A stretch of 64,000 bases of DNA from positions 1 to 64,000 of the forward strand of contig WHUZ01000042.1 in NCBI GenBank assembly GCA_015179045.1, in the 5' to 3' direction. Shown here piece by piece: positions 10,103 to 21,018 of the stretch. The translations under genes were made by a program, and so were the position numbers. Source of the stretch: Kalaharituber pfeilii. Its lineage: Eukaryota; Ascomycota; Pezizomycetes; Pezizales; Pezizaceae. Each line of letters begins with the position of its first letter. The first letter of the stretch is position 1. A model generated the notes under the pieces. It saw only the letters and a list, made by a program, of their open reading frames with translations, did not search any database and had not been told where the DNA came from.

Positions 10103-11742
10103 CAAAGCAGACAAACGGACCTCAGGGTTAAAATATTACCTAACGCCGCCCAGACTCAGATATCCCGCAGGATATGACATGCACCAACATGATGGGATTC
10201 GGAAGGGACTGTGAATGGTGACAATTTTTGTTTAGATCCTCTCAACAAAACGCTCAATTGACGGAGGTAGAAATCAAGCGAAAATCCTATCTTGGATTTT
10301 GCTTTTGTGAATTATTCAATAAAAATTTCAACAGCCTCGTACCGATACTTGCGCTCATGGTGCACAGAACAGTCCTCAATCACCATTGAAAGATATGACG
10401 GGATTTTTTAATTTTCCCATCTCTCTACACCGCCAGCTGGTACCAGCAGGTACAGTAGATGTCCAGTTCAGCTCCCTCCCGCAGATACCAGAGACATTCT
10501 TCCTCACGTCAACACACTTCTATCCCCGTCGGTGCCGGTATAGCTTGCACAAGTCTATTCTCGTGGATATGTATTTAGGGGCATTAGCACCTGTATTGAT
10601 TACACACTGCATCGCCAGCGTTATTATTCTCGATTTTGCACAGTGTAAGTTGAATTCACTACTTACAACATGCATAGAAGCAGGCTAGCACCATGCGCCT
10701 CAAACCTGGATTGCAAAATGAAAAATTGTCGGCTTGGAACAAAGAAGTGGCTGTTGCCTTACCGCTTGATGTGAGAACAAAGTGCTGGGTATCAGACATC
10801 GACTGTCAGCTCTGACAATTTACTAATTCATACAAAAACACTTCAGTGCCTCTGAAGTTGTTCATATCTGAAGAGTATCGTACTGTCAATACTATCGCTA
10901 CTTTGTCTCAGAGCATCTGGAACCTACAGCGGCGCCAGCCCGTACAGATGAGCATCGCATACGGCTAGTCTGCGTCTTTGCCTGCGTAACTGCTTGTATC
11001 ATAAGTTCTAATACATTGGTTTGAGACTGCTCGTACATTAATGCGCACAGGAATTTGGTGTTCCATTCTTGAGTTCGCTATGTTATCCGCTCAATGACTT
11101 GCACTAACAGTTTGAATTTTCTTTTTTCTTATTTTGATATAATTTTTTACTTGTTTATTTGTTTATTTATTCACTGTTATTGACCTACCCCACCTCATTG
11201 ATACTCAGTACCGAAGGATTTTCTTTCATGGTTGCCGGGCCCCTCTTAGCAAAAAGAATAAACCAAAACGCCAGCACCCGCTCCAAGTTTAGAGCATTAG
11301 AGTTCATTTTGGGTAAAGTGATTCATTCACCGATGTGCTCTTGCATGCCCGGCAAAGTCGCAATGGCATACTCTAGCCGATTCTCCCCCAACTCCCCCCG
11401 CATCCGAACACCACTAATGAAGATGCTCAAGAATTTGTACCCCTGAGCTTGAAAAGGGAGTAAGGGAGGGACCATGCTTGTGATGGGCAATGTGACATTG
11501 CACGTGTTATGCTTGCTGGCGTGAGAAGCTTTCATGTATCTGAAGTGAACCCATGCGAGTTGTCTTAGGCATCTGGAATCCATGTCAATGGCAACAAATG
11601 TCGTGGCGACATTGCGGCAACAGCTATTGTATCGTCTCAACAACCCAGTTGATAAATTTGTAAGGCATTGCGTAAAACATTCTAGGGGAGGTTCGGCTCG
11701 GTTCTTTCCCGGTCAATCAAGGGCGCAAGTTGAGACATTTTA
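10103..11742. other. Gene-free spacer shared by A and A'
   Basis: No coherent ORF. The small frames present here are not conserved between the two copies, since indels shift them, which argues against coding. Confidence 0.55.
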
Positions 11743-12147
11743 CAGTTACACCTTGCTATACCGGATGACCGAAATCCAACATTTTCTGTCCGGTTAATCT
11801 AGCGTCCGGTATAACAGATTTTGCAGGGGTGCCTGCCAGGGGGTAAAGAACTTAGTAAACCAAATGAGAAATACAATACGGGGTATTCTCTTCTCAATAA
11901 TCTCTCAAGATATTATAGAACTTTGAACATTGAATTCAAGATATTGAGAATACTTCAATAATACCACTATAACACACAGAGGGTACAAAGAAGTTTCATG
12001 GTTGAGACCTTCATCCAGTTCAGCTAGTTGGTTTGTATGTAATTTGAATTTAAAAGTCTATAGTTTTGTTGTCCGGTCCGGTTTAACTAGCCTCCGGTAT
12101 AGCAAGGTTTCCGGTGTAACGAGGTCCGGTATAGCTAGGTAAAACTG
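11743..12147. mobile_element. Pogo/Tc1-like MITE (copy in A)
   Basis: A 405-bp unit starts CAGTTACACCTTGCTATACC and ends with the inverted CAGTTTTACCTAGCTATACC. It is preceded by TA and followed by TG (a decayed TA). Motifs of 'tataccgga' type repeat in both arms. The A' copy is 62581-62991, so insertion predates the duplication. CAGT ends and TA targets are typical of the pogo/Tc1-mariner group. No transposase. Confidence 0.7.
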
Positions 12148-12571
12148 TGATTGATCTCAATCAGCTGATGGCGTCACGCCTATGGCCATCAAGGTATTCA
12201 CAAGAACTTCGCTAGTTGAAACCGCGAACTGCCTGATGTGTCCTTGTAAAGGGTACTACATTTTAACTTCTTGATGCTTAATCGACGTCCGACGTCCGCA
12301 GATGCATGCCGGGATGAGTATGGACGACATCAATCGGGGCAGTCACGATTGAGAGATGTGAAGATGACCTGATGGGATGAACCACCATCCAATCGCTTAC
12401 CGTACGAATAGAAATACCAGTCAGACCTCTTCCAGCGTCACCTCTCCGCTGTGATTCTCAATTGGTCGCTCTTCGAGCGGGACCTCTCCGGGCAGGCCAG
12501 TTCGGCCTGCCCGGATGCAGGGGTATCGACAGGGGACTGTAGACTAGCCTGCCCAGTTGCAGAGGTATCTA

Positions 12572-12718
12572 CAGGGGACGGCACAGGTCTTCAGATCGCA
12601 TGCCAGGCTTATGCATATGCGTGAGAGGCGAGGTATGTAGACATTCCTATTGGTTTTATAGACTACATACATACACCTTGAGTGTAGTATGCGATCTGAA
12701 GACCTGTGCCGTCCCCTG
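12572..12718. mobile_element. 147-bp palindromic TA-flanked MITE
   Basis: The arms CAGGGGACGGCACAGGTCTT continue to 'cagatcgcat' and are perfectly inverted at the other end. TA precedes (12570-12571) and follows (12719-12720). It sits in the left arm of the Mutator-like element, and its right-hand TA is also the insertion site of the next element. Confidence 0.75.
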
Positions 12719-12720
12719 TA

Positions 12721-13844
12721 CTAGCCGAAAAAATAATATCCGGACAGGGGATAATTGCATGTTATGCGCTATGCAGCATTTGGTGTAAACTAACATATGT
12801 TCGTAGTGGATAACCAATGAGACTAGTCCAATTTCGTAGATTGTCGAATTTTATTATGTCAGATTCCGGACAGCTGACATAACGAATTTGGGCCTATCAT
12901 ACAGCTGCAGAATAAACACATAACGCAAGAACAAGGTAGTATATACAAGGACGGTAGGCATAAAAAGGTCCAGGTAAAAACTCAAGTATCATTCTTAGTA
13001 ACATAACAATATTCTCATAGGTGCTGAAATAACCCCACAGAAAAGAGCAGCCATTGTGGCCTACATTGAGGTATTCGTATACCAATAGCCCAAGCAAGCT
13101 TTTATCAATAAAACAATATCTACAATAATAAAGATACTGAAATCAACATGCACTGACATCATTGAGAATGCAGTTTTGAGAGCTTTACATGCATCAGCTA
13201 CAAATCTTGAAGTTGTGATAAAGTGCAGATGAGAGTACTGCCACTGGAGGTAGGTCACTACTGCTTGTTTTCACTGCTATTGCAGTGCTCTGTAGCCTGT
13301 TCCAGAGGCTTTTCAGGAAGCTTTTGCGGAGGCTGTTCCGAGGCTGTTCCGGAGGCCGTTCCGGAGGCCGTTTCGGAGGTTGTTTCGGAGGCTGTTTCGG
13401 AGGCTGTTTCGAAGGCTATTTGAGCTCGAACAGCCTCTGGAACAGCTCTTGGAATGGCCTTGGAAAAGCTTCTAGAAAAGCCCTGAAGAGCAGTCTCGAA
13501 ATCTTAGGATCTATCAGAATAGTAATTTCTGATCATTATAATGCCTGAACCTGTACTTATCATGGTTGCCTGCAGTGCCATTTTTATATTCCTAATAGAG
13601 GACTTATATCTATTTTCCTTGTCCTGATACATAGGTATAGGACTGTTGGTGTTACAAGTCCCAAATTCATTATGTCAGCTGTCCGGATACTTCTGACATA
13701 ATAAAATTGGACACTTCCACGAAATTTGGACTGGCCTCATAAAACATCCACAGCCAAGCATACGAAAATATGCTAGTTTATGCCAACTACTATAGCGCAT
13801 GATATGCATTTATCCCCTGTCTGGATACTTTTTTTTTCGGCTAC
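12721..13844. mobile_element. CTAGCCG-family DNA element, copy 1
   Basis: The 1124-bp element has ends CTAGCCGAAAAAATA and inverted equivalents, with TA on both sides. The inverted arms are about 190 bp long and contain 'tatgtcag..tccggacagctgacata' hairpins. A GC-richer block at 13300-13430 consists of imperfect repeats of about 12 bp ('ggaggctgttcc'). No transposase is recognisable. Copies are at 18090-18622 (partial, inverted) and 39063-40269. TA targets suggest the Tc1/mariner superfamily. Confidence 0.8.
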
Positions 13845-14756
13845 TATTTTATATCGGGAAACGATCGCCTACCTAGAAACGACGCGCATCTTGGCATGCC
13901 TCATGAGAAACCATTTTCATAATATCTTTGGCAACTTAGATGCCAGTAACATCAAATAAAGTGATATAGATACAATGATGTCGGGACAACATTATCTACA
14001 TATTCTATTGCCTATATTCAATCTCAAGCTACTGCTATATCAATAAATATGTTAACAGGTCAATTTAACCCCCCTCCCTCTTACGCTCCTATATATTGCC
14101 AGTTAAATAGTACTAACATCTATGCTCTTATAGCTGCTGTCACTCACTAATGGCCATAGTATATGGTGGCATATGCTATAGGGGAGTAGGATACTTCAAG
14201 CTCTATTCGCAAGGCTAAAAGTGAGCAATTGCAGCAACTGTAGCTGTACCAATTTATACTTAGTTATAATAAATAGAAGGTACCGAGGCTGAACATACTG
14301 TTATACACTCTACAACTGCTTACAAGATTGATCTAGGGCTATCTACACCTTTAGACCATCCTAGTTTACCAGTTGAAGATGATATACTCATTCCCAGCTG
14401 ATATCTCTAAGAGTATAAGACATGCAGTCAAGCGGACTCCTCTAGCAAAAACCCTCACAGCTCAACCAAAATTGCACGAATATGAATTCTGAGAAAGGAT
14501 TTGGATTCCCTGGTGTTTACTTATGTAACCCACCATTTTTCCTTGATTTTTTTGCTCTTCTAATAATTTTTTTGTGATTTTATCCGTGTCGAATAGTACT
14601 GACAGGTGATACAATGGATGCTCGGATACATGTCTCAAGATTTATGGCAGCCGCTGTCTCAGACGCTGGCAGGCGGCTGTTATGAGTTCACCGCGACTGT
14701 AGTATGGAGCTGGTGGAGCGCGCGAAAAATGTGAAAAATGCAAGCGCATACGAAAT

Positions 14757-14849
14757 GCGCATATACGACGCAAGCAGCAAGTGATATGCGCATATACGAC
14801 GCAAGCAGCAAGTGATATGCGCATATACGACGCAAGCAGCAAGTGATAT
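14757..14849. repeat. Three perfect 31-bp tandem repeats
   Basis: Unit 'gcgcatatacgacgcaag' plus 'cagcaagtgatat' is repeated three times (14757-14787, 14788-14818, 14819-14849) inside the Mutator-like element. It keeps no common reading frame, because 31 is not a multiple of three. Confidence 0.9.
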
Positions 14850-15069
14850 GCGAGCCGACGCTGGTAGGCGGCATCGCAATCGCACAAATGAGTGCTATAT
14901 GAGCTACGCAGAAGACTAGCGAGGATCACTACTGAAGTGTCTTTTTGGCCTGGCAGACAGTAACTCTCTGCGTTTACCACCTCCATTACAAACTCTGAGT
15001 CAAGGTTGGAAAAAACTATCATTTGGATGAGTCCTGGATTGAAATTATCTCATTGCTCGACTACGACAG

Positions 15070-15449
15070 TTGGAGGGTCAGAAAAATGTGAATGATTGTC
15101 ATATTGACCTTGATTCGGACTCTAATAACTCTCCTGAGTCTTCTGTAGATGGTCCGAACCAAAGTACTCCAACAGATAGGCTTACTACTAATATACTAGA
15201 AGTTAAGGGGGGGGGTCAACTACTAGTGGGAAAGGAGGAAAACGGCAGGCTAGAGGGCAAGGGAGTGGTAAAAGGGGACGAACTAGGGCTGCAAAAGATA
15301 CAGACAATAAGATAGTAGTAAAGTCAACAGCATTATCTGGAGCTACTGACTCTCAGCCACCACCACCCCCTCCTTCGACACTTGAGGAAATAATTCAGCA
15401 AATGCAGCAGCTGCAGCAGCTAGTTTCAGGCCTCGCGAATAGAGCTGTA
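15070..15449 (+). pseudogene. Degenerate ORF carried by the Mutator-like element
   Basis: A start near 15070 gives an acidic Ser/Asp-rich segment (HIDLDSDSNNSPESS). After a frameshift near the poly-G at 15210 the translation continues in another frame with a basic stretch 'KRGRTRAAK', then 'QPPPPPPSTLEEIIQQMQQL' and 'QQLVSGLANRA'. A possible intron donor 'gtaagt' follows at about 15448. The acidic, AT-hook-like and coiled-coil composition resembles a chromatin or transposase accessory protein, but no family was recognised. It is broken. Confidence 0.35.
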
Positions 15450-15910
15450 AGTTATTCTAGCCTATATTGCATATGCTATCATATACTATAGCCATTAATG
15501 ACTAACTCTTACTATAGGAAAGATAGATATAGACCTATTGATAGATAATATGCAGGAGGTTGAGGAGGGGGGTGGTAATTTAATATTATTAATGCATATA
15601 TTGATATAGCAAGTGAACTATTGTTGACAGAATTAATACAATATGCTAGAATTATAGTATCAGCTATGCTGTACATATAACTGTTTACTGTAAGCTGCTA
15701 GCATGTCTGTTGCACGAGATATAGCCAAATGTAGTATCTCCAGCAGGCGTGCCAAGAACGTCATATCCTGGTCGACGATCGTATCCCGATATAAAACAGT
15801 AGTAGATACTGTACCTCTGCAACCGAGCAGGCTAGTCTACAGTCCCCTGTCGATACCCCTGCATCCGGGCAGGCCAGTCTGGCCTGCCCCGAGAGGTCCC
15901 GCTCTTCGAG

Positions 15911-16930
15911 TTGAGGTTGCGCCTAAGGTGTGAAAGCACTAACGTGGGCCGCCACTAAACTGTCACTGTCATACTGTATTATTATCTAGCTGGATAACTT
16001 TACAGTCGAACTTTTTTTCCTGCCTATGATATATTGCGATCGGTAAATAAAGTGACTGAGGAAAATAAAGATAGCGTTGAATTGAAGCAGGAGCTCGCAG
16101 CGCGCTTGAGGTTTCCTGGATAGGGTTTGCACTTGAGGTTGGTTCAGCTGAGAAAGCATGGTATGTACATTCGTTCATTCTTGTGTGGTGGTGCACTGGG
16201 GGTCAGTCGATTGTGCGGGTAAATATGAACCTGCTGGCGAGATACCGCGATTCGCATAGAAATGAATGCTTGAACGACCTTCCTACGTACTGTATATAGC
16301 ATCTTAATTAATGTGCTATTAACTGAATTCACGCACTTTTGGACAGGAAAATGTGGACACCGGAGGATTCACAAATTGAGGATTCTATTTTTGATTTGGG
16401 AACGTGCAAAACGGGATACCTGTGGAACTTGCATCGACTGGATATATCCGGGGAAACACATTAATGCGGTCGAGAACACATGAGTGCTATAAAAACCGAA
16501 AATACTAGTGTTAGGGTTCCTTCCCAACCAGACTAGTTTGGGGTCCCTAGAACCTTTGTTTCAGTCAAAATACAACCTCTCTGAGCAGATGCAAAGCAAT
16601 CATGACATGAGAAACATATTTTACAGGAACTATAGCGGTTACTCCCACGAAGAATAAAGAACGTGGGCAGGCGGGCTAGTGCATGCAGATTCTTGATGAA
16701 ATACACATATGGTTGGGAACATCTGTGGGCGGACTGGGGCAGACATTTGTTTCAAGACTATGCATTAGTTACTAGATTTATAGTTGTAGTTTATAAATAT
16801 CAACGATTCCTCTTTAGCTTCTCCATCCATGCTGGCAAATCAAAGGCCCAATAGCACCCATAAAATAGACAATGACCGACAGAGAAGTACCTACAGATCT
16901 ACCTATTACAATACCTCAATAGCGGCCACA
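15911..16930. other. Gene-free spacer
   Basis: Up to 16279 it matches A' (63322-64000, which carries an extra 298-bp insertion). Beyond that it is unique. No gene recognised. Confidence 0.5.
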
Positions 16931-16943
16931 AGACCAATATACT

Positions 16944-17399
16944 CCCCGACACACCCATCCAACCCCGGTACCACCACTCCCAAAGAAGGCATCGTAGTAC
17001 ATGGGACAGCCCTGAGGAAGGACCTCAGGAATGTCCGGAGATGGATGGAAGCAGACAATAAAGACATAGGAAAGATTACGGGATCAGATGGCTGAGGAAC
17101 AAGACGATACTGAGGGAGGAAGGGAAAAAGACAAGTTCGGTAGTTGTATACCTGGAGGACACAACGGAAGTAGACCGGGTGAGATTAGGAGGAAGATTGT
17201 TGAGAGCCTGCCGGTACGAGTCAGACAGAGGACGGAAATAGGCAAAGGACGTCCCCCTGCATCGGCTTGGATCATCCACCCATAATACCAGTGAGAGTCG
17301 TGGGTTTCATGTAGCTACATTTTATTTTTCCTTTACTTTAATAAAGACCCTCGCCATAGCCCATAGGGCGGCACGCGAGTATTGATAAAAAAAAAAAAA
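16944..17399 (+). mobile_element. ORF1-only retroelement E3, 5'-truncated
   Basis: The target duplication '(a)gaccaatatact' is at 16931-16943 and 17400-17412. The insert begins in the Pro/Thr-rich linker and encodes the RRM-like core in two frames ('VVHGTALRKDLRNVRRWMEA', then 'REEGKKTSSVVVYLED', 'RVRLGGRLLRA'). It stops near 17240 and ends in a 3' UTR, the T2 tail and poly-A. It is a dead copy of the E1/E4 family. Confidence 0.82.
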
Positions 17400-17490
17400 A
17401 GACCAATATACTAATCAAGGCTGACATCTCCTTCTATGATCATTATATGACCAAGAACAGTTATATGAAACCCTTAGTGGTGAGAAGGCA

Positions 17491-17539
17491 TCGCCATAGC
17501 CCCATGGGCAGCAAGCGATCAATAATATGAAAAAAAAAA
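17491..17539 (+). mobile_element. 49-bp LINE T2 tail insertion
   Basis: 'tcgccatagccccatgggca' and the rest of the tail plus ten A sit between 'tggtgagaaggca' (17478-17490) and 'tggtgagcaggca' (17540-17552), a 13-bp duplication with one later substitution. This is among the shortest retro-insertions in the window. Confidence 0.8.
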
Positions 17540-17552
17540 TGGTGAGCAGGCA

Positions 17553-18089
17553 AAGATTTTTGCATGTTTGGAGCATACTCATACCAGCCACATGCAACGA
17601 ATGTTTACTAGCACACCTGTTAGTCATGGTACTCAGCCAATTATCCAGCAATTTGTACAACTAGCTTTAAATTAATTTCGTCAGAAAAAGATCAAGGGAA
17701 AAGCTAAAGCGCATGCTATGACTTCTGCTGAGTTGGCTGAATGAACAGCTGCTGCAAGAAATACTAGAAAGTGCCATATGGAAGGCTCCTTAGGTGTAGT
17801 TGAACTTGAGGATACGCAAGCTACGCAGGATGTTATTCTTGTTGCATCAAGGTCCCATGACTCCCATGTATCTTCCACTGCACCTATTTAGTGTTCAGGT
17901 ATTGTGCTCGAGTACGGATACATATTATCTTAGCCTAGGTACCTCTGAATCGTAATCCTTGAAAACCCTGCATATTAGCGCATGCCACTGGCGATCCGCT
18001 TACCGTACAAGGAACTACCTGTCCCGAGTCATCCCGAGAAGAGCGCCGCAATAGTAGTGAAAATAAAACAGTAGTGACCAACCTTCATT
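17553..18089. other. Spacer with degenerate transposase-like frame
   Basis: Around 17680-17890 the plus strand reads 'QKKIKGKAKAHAMTSAELAE', a stop, then 'TAAARNTRKCHMEG', similar in composition to the basic C-termini of pogo/Fot1 transposases. It is too short and broken for a firm call. Nothing else seen. Confidence 0.25.
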
Positions 18090-18622
18090 GGTGGTATTCT
18101 CACCTGCAATTTACCATAGGTTTAAGATTTGTAGCTATATTTTCAATGATATCATTGCATGTTTATTTCATTATTTTAGATATTATTCTTATTGATAAAA
18201 GCTTGCTTGGGCTATGAGAATATCTCAATATATATAATGGCCGATCTTGTCTAGGGGTTATTTCAGCACCTACGAGAATATTAGTACTAGTTTCTTACTA
18301 AGTATAATAATTGAGTCTTGACCTACCTTTTTTGCCTGCCATTCTTGTATATACTACTATGGTCTTGTATTTATGCTACTGCTGTTTAATAGAGTCTTTC
18401 TAGGTTTGAGTACTCAAATTCATTATATTAATTGTCCAGATTTCATTATATCTGAATATATCCGGATACTTCTGATATAATAAATTTGGCCACTATTACC
18501 AAATTTGGACTGATCTTATTCACATCCACAGCCAAGTATACAAAAATATGCTAGCTTATGCCAATACTGTATAGCGCATAATATGCATTTATCCCTGTCC
18601 GGATACATATTTTTTCGGCTAG
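18090..18622. mobile_element. CTAGCCG-family element, copy 3 (partial, diverged)
   Basis: The right end 'tgtccggatacatatttttt' followed by 'cggctag' matches the family terminus. Going left, the sequence follows the reverse complement of the left half of copy 1 ('ggggttatttcagcacctacgagaatatt'). The other end is missing, and no TA follows the terminus. It is more AT-rich and more diverged than copies 1 and 2, so older. Confidence 0.65.
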
Positions 18623-20400
18623 AATACCAGTTGAAGCATACCTGTTGCATCGATCGCACGAGATACAGTACTCTACCTGTAGCAATATATGCTGTTTTTT
18701 CTGCATCTATTAAATCTTTTAATAAAAATTGTTTGGGCATATAGTGAAGGGTTAACTATGGTACCAAGGAGTTTCATTTACATATATATAAAGATCATAG
18801 ACTAGCACCAAATAAAATGAAGTGGTAAAAGGAGTATGCATTACATATTCTATTCCATTTTTGGTTAGCTATTTCTTTTGGGTAGAGTACCGTGTACTGT
18901 ACAATACCATATTCAATAGTTCCTAAAGGTATCTTTGATTTTCAAATCACTATTACAAAAATTCATATAAATAGAGATCACTTCAAAATATTATTTTTCA
19001 TTCACTAGATTATCATTTTTTGATATGAAATTAGCTTTATCTATTTATTTTGGTTGTGATTCGAGTGTTAAAGTTGATGCGAAATCCACTCCACGTACAG
19101 ATGTCCCCAACCATATAAGAATACTTCCACCTGCGCAGCGCAATTAATTGCAGCCAACATTACAGGGAACTACTTTACATCACTGGGCCTTTTTTTTTTT
19201 TATCACGTAACCCCGCTTGCAGCTGTTCACCAAGGCAGGGCACATCACTGGGCCGCGCATGATAACCTGATACAAAAGTAAGTACGACTCAAAGTACTTC
19301 CCACGTACATCACAGTGATTGTACTGTACCTCTACCATCTATAGTCTGCTGTCCGATTGGCATCCTCAGCAGGCACCCCAGAGGTGGGGATAACAAGAAC
19401 AATCCCACTTTGTATTGAGTGATGTTCAAAATATTCCTTGATATGTCTATCACGCTGCCTTATATCAACCCAAAAGTACAAGAAGTCTGCCCGCAAGTTT
19501 TTTTTAGTGTCACAAGTGTCTGGATTAGGCAACGCTGCTGATCGGACCTGCTGTAATGGGAGAGCGGGATGCATAGAGTGTTGAGAACTACTCAAGTAGC
19601 CGCCTAATGCAGGGGTATTTTCATGACAGTAAATGCAGGTGAGCAACTAAAGAATGGTGGGCCTATGAACCGACATGTGCGTTCTGGTTCCGTACGATAT
19701 TGGCGCCAGGCTTCTTCTCAGCCTACTGACGAAGACCTCGCAAAAAGGGCACATTGCTGGACTATTTTGATAAGCTGGGCCCACCTGCTGCGATCTTTAT
19801 GACGTTGTGGATTGGAATTTTGAGACACGGTGCTACGTATCTGCTATATCTCACCGGAAGTAGTCGCCGTAGCGTTCATTTGGACTACTCCGGTGTGCTG
19901 CGCATGACTCCTCCCAGGATCCCGAGACCACACGTTCCAAGGCGCGCAATGTTCCGGCAGTTATGTCCACCTCAAACATGGGTGGTAACAAGAACTGCAT
20001 CATATTTATGTAAATCCTAATTAAGGAATAGCGCGGCAAACCATAGCCAAGCACAGAAAGCTGGAACTGGCGAAGGAAATAGTGCAAGATGATAGGGTGC
20101 AGGAATCGAGATGATTATTTCAGAAATTCACAACCAGAAGAATAAAATTGAGGAAGGAATCAGTTCTTGAGCCCCACGAAAGTTCCCAATTCCACATGAG
20201 AATACGCATAGCTACCCCCATCTTACGCGACGCATGCTGCGGGCGATGTGGAGCAGATATAGCTGATGCAGCTGCAGTTGAACTGGGGAAGCTTAGATCC
20301 GTACATCTCGATTGCAACCTCGGGCAAACACACCACACTAACCAGTACTAGCGCACTAGCATCCTGGCAGACCAGTGAGATGCCCTCCCTCCAAAGCCCT
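18623..20400. other. Gene-poor spacer with a minor open frame
   Basis: A minus-strand frame at 19332-19646 ('LRADFLYFWVDIRQRD...VLVIPTSGVPAEDANRTADYRW') has protein-like composition. It matches no family I recognise and has no partner copy to test conservation. I do not call it a gene. The only other content is the T1 tail at 19190-19241. Confidence 0.3.
19190..19241 (-). mobile_element. 52-bp LINE T1 tail insertion
   Basis: A run of T, then 'atcacgtaaccccgcttg' 'cagctgttcaccaaggcagggc', lies between perfect 13-bp duplications 'acatcactgggcc' (19177-19189 and 19242-19254). Confidence 0.9.
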
Positions 20401-20416
20401 GGCACTCGCCTTTTCC

Positions 20417-20765
20417 GGCATGTCTCGGTCCAGTCACTTTCTGACTGGACGGAAGCTGGGATAAGCGACGCTAAACTATACAAGGGACTGCTACTAGAAT
20501 TGGTAAGTCAAGTTGATACTTCAAAATATGTAGAGGTTAATTATTGAGCTCGGGTAACATCGCTGCCTAAGCAGCAAATTGCAGGTATATCAATCTCTGA
20601 AAAAGCTGAGAAGCCGCACGATGGTAACATTTAAAAAGATTGGCTACTTGGAGTAAATGAACTTCATCATACGCATGGAGCAGTCGCATTAAGTACATAT
20701 ATAGCTAGCAACACTTATTCCGGTCTCTGTCCAGTCACTTTCTGACTGGGCGGAGACATTCCGGG
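20417..20765. repeat. Pair of inverted hairpin repeats upstream of the FAD gene
   Basis: Two copies of about 50 bp, in opposite orientation, share 'ccgg.atgtctc' and each contain a 9-bp-arm hairpin GTCCAGTCA-CTTTC-TGACTGGAC (20428-20450; 20729-20751 with one change). They enclose about 250 bp and end about 250 bp before the oxidoreductase start. They could be the ends of a small MITE or a paired regulatory element. Confidence 0.5.
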
Positions 20766-21018
20766 CCTTTTCCGGGCCTTTTCCCACGTTGTAGATTGAC
20801 AACTCGCGATGCCGGCTATCAGCGATTGAACAGTTGTGCAAATGCATATAAAGCTCCTCGTCGGCTGCCCGGCTAATTGAGATTACATCCATTTCTCGGG
20901 CCCACAGGTACCTCGGTATACGTGTTGTATCTGATATTTATATGAATTTGGTACAATTGGCCACTAATACTGTGGTTACCTGCTCGTCGGTAAACGTCCT
21001 GCTGAACCCACCGCAATA

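Larger units (their letters stand above)
12478..15901. mobile_element. Mutator-like DNA element with 9-bp target duplication and nested insertions
   Basis: A 3424-bp insertion private to A. 'ctcttcgag' flanks it at 12469-12477 and 15902-15910, and the single empty site is at 63313-63321 in A'. The inverted ends start CGGGACCTCTC and share about 100 bp before two TA-target elements (12572-12718, 12721-13844) interrupt the left arm. The arm homology resumes after them ('ttttatatcggg'). The outermost part of each arm is itself palindromic ('cgggcaggcc...ggcctgcccg'). The 9-bp duplication and long arms fit MULEs, but no MULE transposase was recognised inside. Confidence 0.85.
136..16279 (+). repeat. 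Segmental duplication block A (partner of 52359-64000)
   Basis: From 'tacctaagtctacaaag' onward this block aligns by eye, in the same orientation, with 52359-64000. The match runs through all unique spacer sequence and stops only because the window ends at 64000 (equivalent to 16279 here). The alignment is broken by insertions private to one copy. Private to A: 538-648, 4279-5137, 5823-6925, 7449-7563, 8111-10089 and 12478-15901. No host gene was recognised anywhere in the block; apart from transposons it is anonymous spacer. Confidence 0.93.

Noticed and set aside
13300..13430. Coding frame over the 12-bp repeats (RRLFRRLFRR / GGCFGG-like peptides)
   Set aside because: All three frames are open because of the 12-bp period. 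No homology, and the copy at 39640-39880 differs in length and frame.
14757..14849. CRISPR-like array
   Set aside because: Only three contiguous 31-bp units with no spacers, in a eukaryotic transposon context.
19332..19646. 104-codon minus-strand frame with protein-like composition
   Set aside because: No recognisable family, no introns resolvable, no duplicated partner to test conservation. Left as unexplained.
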